Origin: a virus
DNA length: 21,636 nt
Direction: 5' to 3' (one strand)
IMG/VR virus record: IMGVR_UViG_3300025120_000657
Location: 1 to 21,636 of that record
Shown here: positions 1 to 5,689 of the stretch, piece by piece
Position numbering within the stretch: position 1 is the stretch's first letter
Layout of the letters: the number at the start of each line of letters is the position of its first letter
Program-made: the position numbers and the translations under genes
The notes under the pieces: model-generated
Database searches by the model: none
Told to the model about the DNA's origin: nothing
What the model saw: only the letters and a program-made list of their open reading frames with translations

Positions 1-45
1 CTTCTAAGGTATCGGTCGTAGGTTCGAATCCTACCGGGTTCACCA
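1..45 (+). tRNA. tRNA-Arg(UCU), 3' portion, cut by window start
   Basis: The window opens inside the anticodon loop. Bases 1-7 (CTTCTAA) fit positions 32-38, with U33 and anticodon UCU at 3-5. Bases 8-12 are the 3' anticodon stem and 13-17 a 5-nt variable loop. Bases 18-22 and 30-34 form a perfect 5-bp T stem around the canonical loop TTCGAAT. Bases 35-41 are the 3' acceptor strand, 42 the discriminator A, and CCA is encoded at 43-45. The 5' half, including the D arm, lies outside the window. The tRNA would read AGA/AGG, the dominant arginine codons in the neighbouring genes; for example, all seven Arg codons of the gp25-like gene are AGA or AGG. Confidence 0.9.
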
Positions 46-48
46 CAT

Positions 49-125
49 AGGCATGTATCTCCTCAAGCTTATACCTTGTAGAAAGAGTAATTGGTTACAT
101 GAGAGTTCAAGTCTCTCCTTGCCTA
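49..125 (+). tRNA. tRNA-like element, atypical or degenerate
   Basis: It starts four bases after the tRNA-Arg. Bases 101-105 and 113-117 (GAGAG/CTCTC) form a perfect 5-bp T stem around TTCAAGT, which fits the TTCRANY loop rule. Bases 49-55 (AGGCATG) pair with 118-124 (CTTGCCT) at six of seven positions as an acceptor stem, and 56-57 are the usual T8-A9. The interior does not fit a cloverleaf: there is no GG-containing D loop and no clean 5-bp anticodon arm. The best local hairpins are CAAG/CTTG at 64-67/75-78, with a 7-nt loop CTTATAC that would present UAU, and GTAA/TTAC at 87-90/95-98. Discriminator A125 is followed by CCT, so CCA is not encoded. It may be a decayed tRNA, a tRNA with a missing D arm and a long variable arm, or a tRNA mimic. 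Confidence 0.4.
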
Positions 126-193
126 CCTTAAAGAAGATTTACATATGTATTAGTGATAAAACGTTATTCTACTTTTACACTCTCTATTACTTA

Positions 194-1189
194 ATGTATA
201 AATACTTTCTTACCCTTGCGGTTTTATTACTACCGTTATCTTTATTCCCCCAATCTTCAGATGCTATAATAGGTGATGTAGAAATTGAAACTGGATGTAT
301 TGGTGATACACCCTTTTACAATATAAATTATGTTGTGTGGAATTTAGGTAATGAAGAAATTACTAACTATTGTATTGAAATATGGAATGAAGATTACTAT
401 CAATGTTTTAGTAGTGATTTATTTGGGGCTTATGGAATTCCTCCTGGGGAAGGACAATTTTTTACTACCCCTTATTTTGAAATGGGGGGACCCGGTAATC
501 TTTTTGTAATGTCTGTTGATGATGTTAATGATGAAATAGTTACTGGGAATAATAATACAACTGTATTTTTACCTGAAATACCGGAATGTCCTGTAGAGTG
601 TTTAAACGATACAATTACTATAATCTTACCACCAGATACTATTATACAAACACAAATTGACACCGTTATAACGCATGAGTACGTGTATTTAACCGATACA
701 CTCATACAGTATGTGGATGTATATGTTAATGATACTACTTACATTTATATCACAGAATTTGATACAGATACAATTTATGTAGATAATACTTTACTTATTT
801 ATTTAACAGATACTATTACAAATACTATTGAAATTGATTGTCATACAGGTTTACCTTGTAATGAGTTAATTATTGATAGTTGTTGGCCTTGGAATGTTTT
901 TATACCTAATGTGTTAACCCCAAATAATGATGGCATAAATGATATTTGGGAAATAATTTTTGATTTAGAGTGTTGGGTTGACGTGGAGTTTAAAATCTAT
1001 AATAGATGGGGGGGTTTAATATTTGAAGGATATGGGGAAGATTATAGTAGTTATCCTTATTGGGATGGTAGTATGCAAGGTGGACCTACTTATGTTGCTA
1101 ATGGGGTATATGTTTATACTTTTTATGCTAGAAAATATAATTCACCTGAAGTATATCAAAGATCTGGACATCTTACAGTATTAAGGTAA
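194..1189 (+). CDS. Secreted protein with CARDB-like domain and T9SS type B sorting domain
   Basis: A 331-aa secreted or surface protein. The ATG at 194 is chosen because it gives a clean signal peptide (K3, hydrophobic residues 5-18). The frame is open back to 53, but that part overlaps the tRNA-like element. No lipobox cysteine is near the cleavage site; the first Cys is C35. Residues about 24-130 resemble a CARDB/Ig-like adhesion domain (YVVWNLGNEEITNY near 46-59, PPGEG at 83-87, an NNNTT strand near 119-123). Residues 139-216 are a stalk rich in Asp-Thr pairs. Residues 236-331 match the gliding-motility-associated C-terminal (CHU_C, type B) domain: FIPNVLTPNNDGINDIW, then YNRWG, WDG, VANGVYVY and a final SGHLTVLR. 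In Bacteroidota this domain directs export through the type IX secretion system and surface attachment. It sits between tRNA genes and phage late genes and was probably acquired from a host. Its job in the phage is not shown by the sequence; superinfection exclusion, altered adhesion or virion decoration are possible. Confidence 0.85.
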   Translation: MYKYFLTLAVLLLPLSLFPQSSDAIIGDVEIETGCIGDTPFYNINYVVWNLGNEEITNYCIEIWNEDYYQCFSSDLFGAYGIPPGEGQFFTTPYFEMGGPGNLFVMSVDDVNDEIVTGNNNTTVFLPEIPECPVECLNDTITIILPPDTIIQTQIDTVITHEYVYLTDTLIQYVDVYVNDTTYIYITEFDTDTIYVDNTLLIYLTDTITNTIEIDCHTGLPCNELIIDSCWPWNVFIPNVLTPNNDGINDIWEIIFDLECWVDVEFKIYNRWGGLIFEGYGEDYSSYPYWDGSMQGGPTYVANGVYVYTFYARKYNSPEVYQRSGHLTVLR

Positions 1190-1208
1190 TAATAATTTGG
1201 ATTACTAG

Positions 1209-1217
1209 TATTTATAA
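1209..1217 (+). promoter_or_regulatory. TATTTATAA motif, candidate late promoter
   Basis: TATTTATAA lies in the 62-bp gap between the T9SS-cargo gene and the 62-aa gene, with 34 bases from motif end to the ATG at 1252. The same 9-mer recurs in three other intergenic gaps here. It resembles the T4 late-promoter box TATAAATA (TATAACAT at 1213-1220 in this copy). No hairpin terminator is visible in the gap. The promoter role is inferred from recurrence and position. Confidence 0.35.
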
Positions 1218-1251
1218 CATATATTATTGATAATTTATTAAAATTTTAAAA

Positions 1252-1440
1252 ATGTCTACATACGAAGATCAATTAATGGAAGTTTATTTAGAAGTAGAGA
1301 AAAGAGGTATAAGAAATAAATTTGAAGAACAATGTAAAAAGATGCAATCCCAAGAAAAACATAAATACAAAACAGTTGCTGAAAAATGGGAGTATGCTTT
1401 ATATAGAGTACGAGGAGGAGTTTCAAAAGAAAACTATTAA
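1252..1440 (+). CDS. Small phage protein of unknown function (62 aa)
   Basis: A 62-residue, highly charged, probably helical protein, rich in Lys and Glu, with no signal peptide or membrane segment. The ATG follows an A/T-only leader (ATTTTAAAA) and has no Shine-Dalgarno. Its TAA stop shares its last A with the ATG of the next gene (TAATG at 1438-1442), so the two are probably translationally coupled. The purine run GAGGAGGAG near 1412-1420 is about 20 nt before the next start, too far to act as a usual ribosome site. I do not recognise a family. Compact size, charge and position suggest a small cytoplasmic accessory phage protein. Confidence 0.75.
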   Translation: MSTYEDQLMEVYLEVEKRGIRNKFEEQCKKMQSQEKHKYKTVAEKWEYALYRVRGGVSKENY

Positions 1441-1943
1441 TGGGTAAAATTGGAAATTTAGATGAAATATTTGGATTATTTTCACATGATGATAATGATA
1501 TATCTAATGGTAAAACTTCATATCAAGATTTAAAGTCTTCCCCTATATATTATGTAGGGATGTATAAAAAATTAATCTTAAACCATATTAACTTCAATAA
1601 AAAAGTTTTAAGTTTTTTCAAAAAATCTAATGCTGAGCTGGATATAGCGGATATAAAGGAAGCTGGTGAGTTTGTTACCTACAACAGAGCATGGTCTTAC
1701 ATTAATAATTTAGATATTAATAACCCTGAACATATAGAAGGAATTAATTATTATAAAGATGAGTATTTAGATACTTCATTAGAATTGGGGATATCTTTCT
1801 TCCAGCAACATGAAGAATATGAAAAATGTGCCTTTTTATTAAAAATTCAGAAAAAATCACAATTTCTTCAATCTAAGGTTGGAGACGAAAAACACTCAGC
1901 GTACATTGGAGGTACAGAGGTTAAGGGAAAGAAAGATAAATAG
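1440..1943 (+). CDS. Hypothetical phage protein (167 aa)
   Basis: A 167-aa soluble protein that starts on the last base of the preceding stop codon. The N-terminal ~25 residues are Asp/Asn/Gly-rich and probably flexible. From about residue 35 onward it looks helical and mixed-charge. The last ~15 residues are a Lys/Gly-rich tail ending GKKDK. No catalytic motif, membrane segment or signal peptide is visible. Coupling with the 62-aa gene suggests the two products work together or are needed in similar amounts. Function unknown; a small virion or regulatory component cannot be distinguished. Confidence 0.75.
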   Translation: MGKIGNLDEIFGLFSHDDNDISNGKTSYQDLKSSPIYYVGMYKKLILNHINFNKKVLSFFKKSNAELDIADIKEAGEFVTYNRAWSYINNLDINNPEHIEGINYYKDEYLDTSLELGISFFQQHEEYEKCAFLLKIQKKSQFLQSKVGDEKHSAYIGGTEVKGKKDK

Positions 1944-1973
1944 ATAAGAGAAATAAGGTATAAAGGGGTACAG

Positions 1974-1988
1974 GGTACCTAAGGTACC
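1974..1988 (+). repeat. Double GGTACC inverted/direct repeat
   Basis: GGTACCT-A-AGGTACC is a 7-bp perfect inverted repeat with a 1-nt centre. Because GGTACC is itself palindromic, it is also a direct repeat of that hexamer spaced by TAA. It sits in the 73-bp gap between the 167-aa and 64-aa genes and is GC-richer than its surroundings. Upstream bases (GGGGTAC near 1965-1971) partly echo it. No T-tract follows, so it is not a standard intrinsic terminator. A protein-binding site or RNA processing hairpin is possible. This gap lacks the TATTTATAA motif found in the other larger gaps. Confidence 0.5.
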
Positions 1989-2016
1989 TAGTAATAATAT
2001 TAATTAAAAAATAATC

Positions 2017-2211
2017 ATGGCATTACGTAACGCAGAAACAATTGTCCACCTAACAAATAAAATACAAGGTAATTTAACAAATTTAAAATTAATGGTAAAA
2101 TCACAACAACCAGTAGAGGAGTTTGTTAAAAAAATAGAACAAACCGAAAATGTTCTAAGAGATTTAGAAACTCAATTAGAAAGAGAACATGCAGCATTAA
2201 GAAACGGATAA
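2017..2211 (+). CDS. Small coiled-coil protein of unknown function (64 aa)
   Basis: A 64-aa, almost entirely helical protein. Regularly spaced hydrophobics (I, L, V) alternate with Glu, Lys and Gln through residues 5-60, suggesting a two- or three-helix coiled coil. There is no membrane segment or signal peptide. The ATG is preceded by the A-rich leader AATTAAAAAATAATC with no Shine-Dalgarno. It is followed after 15 bp by the HD-domain gene and may share its transcript. I do not recognise a family; a small scaffold or adaptor is possible but unproven. Confidence 0.7.
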   Translation: MALRNAETIVHLTNKIQGNLTNLKLMVKSQQPVEEFVKKIEQTENVLRDLETQLEREHAALRNG

Positions 2212-2226
2212 TTAAAAATAAAAGTT

Positions 2227-2997
2227 ATGGCAATTTCAGCAGAAAAGATTCAATTAAATTGGGTAGAGTTTTTAAGTAACATTGATACTTATATCTCTTC
2301 TCCTCGTAAAGAACAACTAACAAAATTTTATGAAACGTATGCAGATCGTATTATGATGATGCCTGCTGCTCACAAAAAAGAATACCATTCAGCATTTCCT
2401 GGAGGGTATGTAGACCATGTTAATAGGGTTGTAAAAGCATCTTTATCAATGTCTGCTGTATGGGAAGGATTTGGATGTGATATGTCTACATTTACTCAGG
2501 AAGAATTAGTATTTTCAGCAATAAATCATGATTTAGGTAAAATGGGAGATAGTAATCATGAAGCCTATATCCCCCAAACTGATAAGTGGAGGAGAGATAA
2601 ATTAGGTGAAGATTATATGTTTAATAAAGAGTTAGCATTTGCAGCAGTACCAGATAGAGGATTATTTCTACTACAAGACAATGGTATAAAATATACATTT
2701 AATGAGATGGTGGCAATACAAACTCATGATGGGTTATACGATTCAGCAAATGATAAGTATTTAAAAGGTTATATGCCAGAACAAAAACCACGCACATCTT
2801 TACCTTTTATTTTACATCAGGCTGATATGATGGCTGCTAGAATCGAATTTGAAATAGAATGGTTGCCTAAATTCAAGAATAGCGTGGATACTAGCAAGAA
2901 GAATTATACATTAACCAATGATAATAAATCCACTAAATCTAAAGCACTTGGTACAATATCAAGTCCAGGACTTAAAAATATGTTAGATAATTTATGA
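2227..2997 (+). CDS. HD-domain phosphohydrolase
   Basis: A 256-aa cytoplasmic HD-superfamily metal-dependent phosphohydrolase. Visible metal-ligand candidates are H64 in GGYVDHVNRV (59-68), the H101-D102 pair in NHDLGK (100-105), H167 in QTHDG (165-169) and D200 in HQADMMA (197-203). That gives the H...HD...H...D order of the superfamily. The GG-x-x-x-H lead-in resembles YhaM-type 3'-5' exonucleases and related HD nucleases. Those usually also carry an OB-fold domain, which is not evident here. The C-terminal ~40 residues are Lys/Ser/Asn-rich and look disordered. The substrate cannot be read from sequence; nucleotides, cyclic nucleotides or RNA ends are all possible. Its stop overlaps the start of the next gene (ATGA at 2994-2997). 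Placement just before the late sigma gene fits a nucleotide or RNA metabolism role during infection. Confidence 0.85.
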   Translation: MAISAEKIQLNWVEFLSNIDTYISSPRKEQLTKFYETYADRIMMMPAAHKKEYHSAFPGGYVDHVNRVVKASLSMSAVWEGFGCDMSTFTQEELVFSAINHDLGKMGDSNHEAYIPQTDKWRRDKLGEDYMFNKELAFAAVPDRGLFLLQDNGIKYTFNEMVAIQTHDGLYDSANDKYLKGYMPEQKPRTSLPFILHQADMMAARIEFEIEWLPKFKNSVDTSKKNYTLTNDNKSTKSKALGTISSPGLKNMLDNL

Positions 2998-3269
2998 TAA
3001 CAACAATAATAATACTTTCAATAATAGTCGTAGCTTTAGGGTTTACGACTATTAATCTACTACGTAAGAATGAAAAACAAGAAGATATTTTACTAGGATA
3101 TCTAACTTATTTAGATAATATATCTAGAGTAATAGAACTTACAGATGAAAAGTTAAAAAAAATAGATATTAAAGGTTCATTTGAGGGTGATGATGAGGTA
3201 GGTTTTTTCTTTAAAAGTATAAAAGATATCCAAAAAGTTCTTAATGATTTTAACATTAAGAAAATTTAA
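2994..3269 (+). CDS. Small single-pass membrane protein (91 aa)
   Basis: A 91-aa protein with one strongly hydrophobic segment at residues 2-22 (Ile/Val/Leu-rich), followed by Arg-Lys (R24, K25) and a charged, probably helical, soluble tail. This suggests an N-terminal anchor with a cytoplasmic domain. It is less likely to be a cleaved signal peptide, because there is no N-terminal positive charge and no cleavage-type motif. The start overlaps the HD-domain gene stop by four bases (ATGA), and the late sigma gene begins four bases after its stop, so all three probably share one transcript. Family unknown. Confidence 0.75.
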   Translation: MITTIIILSIIVVALGFTTINLLRKNEKQEDILLGYLTYLDNISRVIELTDEKLKKIDIKGSFEGDDEVGFFFKSIKDIQKVLNDFNIKKI

Positions 3270-3272
3270 AAA

Positions 3273-4082
3273 ATGGATTATATAATAGAAAAAAATAAAA
3301 AAGAAAGAAAAGGTAGAGTATACTTTACAAAAGAAACAGAAGCAGCTATTGTAAAATATAATAAATCTGAAGATGAGGAAGAAAGAAGTAATTTATATCA
3401 AGATCACATACATTGGCCCTTTTATAAATTAACTCAAAATATAATCCATACCTTTAAGTTTTACTATACTGAAGTTGAAAATTTAGAAGATTTACAACAT
3501 GAACTTATGGTATTTCTTTTATCTAAAATACACTTATTTAACCCAGATAATGGAGCAAAAGCATATTCTTATTTTGGTACTATAGTAAAAAGATGGCTAA
3601 TAGTATATAATACTAAAAACTATGGTAAAAAAATCCAAAATATCACAATAAGTGATTTAAATAATTATTCTAATTTAGATCAACTCAACCCAGGATTTAT
3701 TACCTCCCAAAAAATGGAAGATGGAATGTCCAAAGTAGTTGAAGAAGAATTTGAAGGAGATGATTTAGCATTAAAAGGATATAAATATGAAGATAAGTTA
3801 TCTATTTTTATAGATCAATTTGTAAATGACTGTACTGAAAGAATATATACTATATTTCCTAAAGGAAATGATGCTCAAATAGCAGATGCAATTTTAGAAT
3901 TATTTCGAAAAAGAGATAATATAGATGTTTTTAATAAAAAAGCCTTATACATTTATATAAGAGAGATGGTAGATGTAAAAACCCCAAAAATTACAAAAAT
4001 AGCTAATGTTTTATATAAAATATTTAAAGAAAAATATTTAATTTATTTAGAACATGGTTATTATCCTCCCTCAAAAATATAA
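3273..4082 (+). CDS. gp55-like RNA polymerase sigma factor for late transcription
   Basis: A 269-aa protein read as a phage late sigma factor related to T4 gp55. Residues about 41-120 look like sigma region 2, the core-polymerase and -10 binding region: LEDLQHELMVFLLSKIHLFN, then a PDNGAKAYSYFGTIVKRWL segment matching the pattern (F-x-P-x-x-G-x-x-x-x-x-Y-F-x-x-x-x-x-x-x-L) seen in sigma-70 family members. An acidic linker follows at 155-165. Residues about 224-262 form a Lys-rich helical segment that could be a region-4-like or helix-turn-helix unit. It is longer than T4 gp55 (185 aa). By analogy it would redirect host RNA polymerase to late promoters, and matching TATTTATAA/TATAAATA boxes lie before late genes in this window. 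It is a divergent member, so gp55 orthology is probable but not certain. Confidence 0.72.
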   Translation: MDYIIEKNKKERKGRVYFTKETEAAIVKYNKSEDEEERSNLYQDHIHWPFYKLTQNIIHTFKFYYTEVENLEDLQHELMVFLLSKIHLFNPDNGAKAYSYFGTIVKRWLIVYNTKNYGKKIQNITISDLNNYSNLDQLNPGFITSQKMEDGMSKVVEEEFEGDDLALKGYKYEDKLSIFIDQFVNDCTERIYTIFPKGNDAQIADAILELFRKRDNIDVFNKKALYIYIREMVDVKTPKITKIANVLYKIFKEKYLIYLEHGYYPPSKI

Positions 4083-4090
4083 TTTGAGTA

Positions 4091-4102
4091 TATTTATAAC
4101 CA
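4091..4102 (+). promoter_or_regulatory. TATTTATAA motif, candidate late promoter
   Basis: TATTTATAA at 4091-4099 (TATAACCA from 4095) lies in the 26-bp gap after the sigma gene, nine bases before the ATG at 4109. If it acts as a T4-type late -10 box, the transcript would be almost leaderless. It would place the small helical protein and the spike gene under late control directly downstream of the sigma gene. Confidence 0.4.
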
Positions 4103-4108
4103 AAAATT

Positions 4109-4453
4109 ATGAGCCAATTAGATTCAATAATATTTGGGGATAAAAAATTTTCTGACATTTTAGAAGAAATTTATACTAATCAACGAAAAAAATCAAAACA
4201 AGTAAGTGGATTAATATCAGAATTAAAACCCTTAATACAAGAAATAGGTGATGCTACTCTTATAGTTCCTTTAATTAAAGAGTATATGGAAATTGGAGTT
4301 AAAAATGATGATGCATTAATTAAAATGGCTACTATTATTCAGAGAGCAGTTCAAAACGAAGGTGAAGATGGTAGCTTTGGAATAAGTGATGAAGAAAAAG
4401 AAGCACTTATGGCTGAAATGGATAAATTAAATATAAAGGATAAAGAAGAATAA
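4109..4453 (+). CDS. Hypothetical helical phage protein (114 aa)
   Basis: A 114-aa all-helical protein with no membrane segment. It contains IIFGDKKFSD near the N-terminus, a run around ELKPLIQEIGDATLIVPLIK (38-57), and a Glu-rich C-terminal tail after GISDEEKEAL. Its stop TAA abuts the ATG of the spike gene with no gap, implying coupled translation and a role in tail or baseplate assembly. The product could be a small virion component or chaperone for the spike. I do not recognise a named T4 counterpart. Confidence 0.75.
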   Translation: MSQLDSIIFGDKKFSDILEEIYTNQRKKSKQVSGLISELKPLIQEIGDATLIVPLIKEYMEIGVKNDDALIKMATIIQRAVQNEGEDGSFGISDEEKEALMAEMDKLNIKDKEE

Positions 4454-5689
4454 ATGGCTTTAAAACCAACAACAGGCTTAGGCTCTTTAGGAGGATCAAA
4501 CTCTACACCACCCGGACAATCTAATGTATTTTCTGGTAGGGTTAAATATGCTATGCTTGAAGATAAAACCCAAAGTAAAGCTTTTAAAGAATTTGGAGAA
4601 TGGAGTTCTATAGGATGTATATTTTTTGATAAATTAAACCAACCAAATCCAGATCAACAATTTTCAACTGACAACTTTGCCAGACCTTTATTTCCAAACC
4701 AAAATTTAGTTCCCTTAGAAAATGAAATAGTATACATAATAGCTTTACCTAATGCCGAAGTACAATCAAATGTAAACGATTTATCATATTATTATTTCCA
4801 ACCTGTTAATATATGGAATAGTGTACACCATAATGCAATACCCGATCCTATAAATGGGAACACACTCCCAGATTCACAACAACAAGATTATGAACAAACA
4901 GAGGGTGGATCCGTAAGAAGAGTAACAGATGGAGGTACTGAAATAGATTTAGGAGATACGTTTGTTGAAAAATTAAGCATTAGAAATTTATTACCCTATG
5001 AAGGTGATTTAATATATCAAGGAAGATGGGGTAACACTATCAGATTAGGTTCAACAGTTATAGATTCAGTTATTTCAAATCCTTGGTCTAAAACAGGGGA
5101 TTCTGGTGATCCTATTACAATCTTAAAAAATGGCCAACATGATGAAGAAACAGATCCATGGGTGCCTCAAGTTGAAGACATTAACACAGATAAATCAAGT
5201 ATATATCTTACATCAACACAAGCAATTCCTTTAGAACCCTCAAGTACATCTTATAGTTCTTATTTTCAACCACCAACAACTGCTAATAAATTTACAGAGG
5301 AGCAAATAATTTTAAATTCGGGTAGATTATTTTTAAATTCTAAAAGTGATTCTATATTATTAAGTGCATTTGATACAATTAATTTAAATTCTGTAAATAG
5401 TGTTAATATAGATTCACCTACCACTGTAATAAAATCAGATAAAATATTATTAGGAGATAAAAGTGCAAGAGAATCTGTTATATTGGGAGATAAATTTTTA
5501 ACAGACTTTCAATCATTAATGAGTACTCTTATTACACTAACGGCCGCATTGCAAACACCTATAGGAACATCAATACCTTATGTGCCTAACGTAGCTATTC
5601 CAGTACCAGCCGTTCAAGTACAAAATGCTGCTAATAAAATGTTAAGTAAGATTCAACAATATAAATCACAAATTAGTAAAAGTAAGTAA
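4454..5689 (+). CDS. Baseplate central spike protein, gp5/gpV-like
   Basis: A 411-aa protein with the architecture of a contractile-tail puncturing spike. The N-terminal 25-125 region is strand-rich and suits an OB-fold (GRVKYAMLED, then EIVYIIALPN). Residues 181-228 carry a conserved-looking patch, YEGDLIYQGRWGNTIRLGS, followed by GDPITILKNGQ. Residues 283-348 form a repeating strand pattern (IILNSGRLFLNSKSDSILLS, ending ILLGDKSARESVILGD) that fits the start of a triple-stranded beta-helix. The C-terminal 350-411 is helical. No lysozyme domain like that of T4 gp5 is seen, so the length difference is explained by its absence. It would sit at the centre of the baseplate beneath the tail tube. 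It is flanked by coupled genes on both sides, and its stop overlaps the next ATG by one base. Confidence 0.72.
   Translation: MALKPTTGLGSLGGSNSTPPGQSNVFSGRVKYAMLEDKTQSKAFKEFGEWSSIGCIFFDKLNQPNPDQQFSTDNFARPLFPNQNLVPLENEIVYIIALPNAEVQSNVNDLSYYYFQPVNIWNSVHHNAIPDPINGNTLPDSQQQDYEQTEGGSVRRVTDGGTEIDLGDTFVEKLSIRNLLPYEGDLIYQGRWGNTIRLGSTVIDSVISNPWSKTGDSGDPITILKNGQHDEETDPWVPQVEDINTDKSSIYLTSTQAIPLEPSSTSYSSYFQPPTTANKFTEEQIILNSGRLFLNSKSDSILLSAFDTINLNSVNSVNIDSPTTVIKSDKILLGDKSARESVILGDKFLTDFQSLMSTLITLTAALQTPIGTSIPYVPNVAIPVPAVQVQNAANKMLSKIQQYKSQISKSK

Noticed and set aside
53-193. N-terminal extension of the T9SS-cargo frame back to an ATG at 53
   Set aside because: It overlaps the tRNA-like element, is Cys/Ser/Tyr-rich without domain character, and would bury the signal peptide at residues 48-67. 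The ATG at 194 gives a normal secreted protein.
472-705. Minus-strand frame opposite the T9SS-cargo gene
   Set aside because: It mirrors a well-supported + strand protein and has no recognisable product; other minus-strand frames (7095-7277, 7903-8103, 8691-8915, 11909-12151, 17628-17909, 19236-19424) were dropped for the same reason.
194-1189. Host chromosome or prophage boundary, given the Bacteroidota-type gene
   Set aside because: No integrase, attachment repeat or host housekeeping gene is seen, and tRNA genes followed by cargo genes are normal in large lytic phages. Host contamination at a contig join remains possible and is listed as a refuting test.
1412-1420. Shine-Dalgarno GAGGAGG before the 167-aa gene
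   Set aside because: About 20 nt from the ATG at 1440, beyond usual spacing, and it is explained as codons of the 62-aa gene.
1974-1988. Intrinsic terminator at the GGTACC palindrome
   Set aside because: The loop would be only three bases with a 6-bp stem and no T-tract follows.
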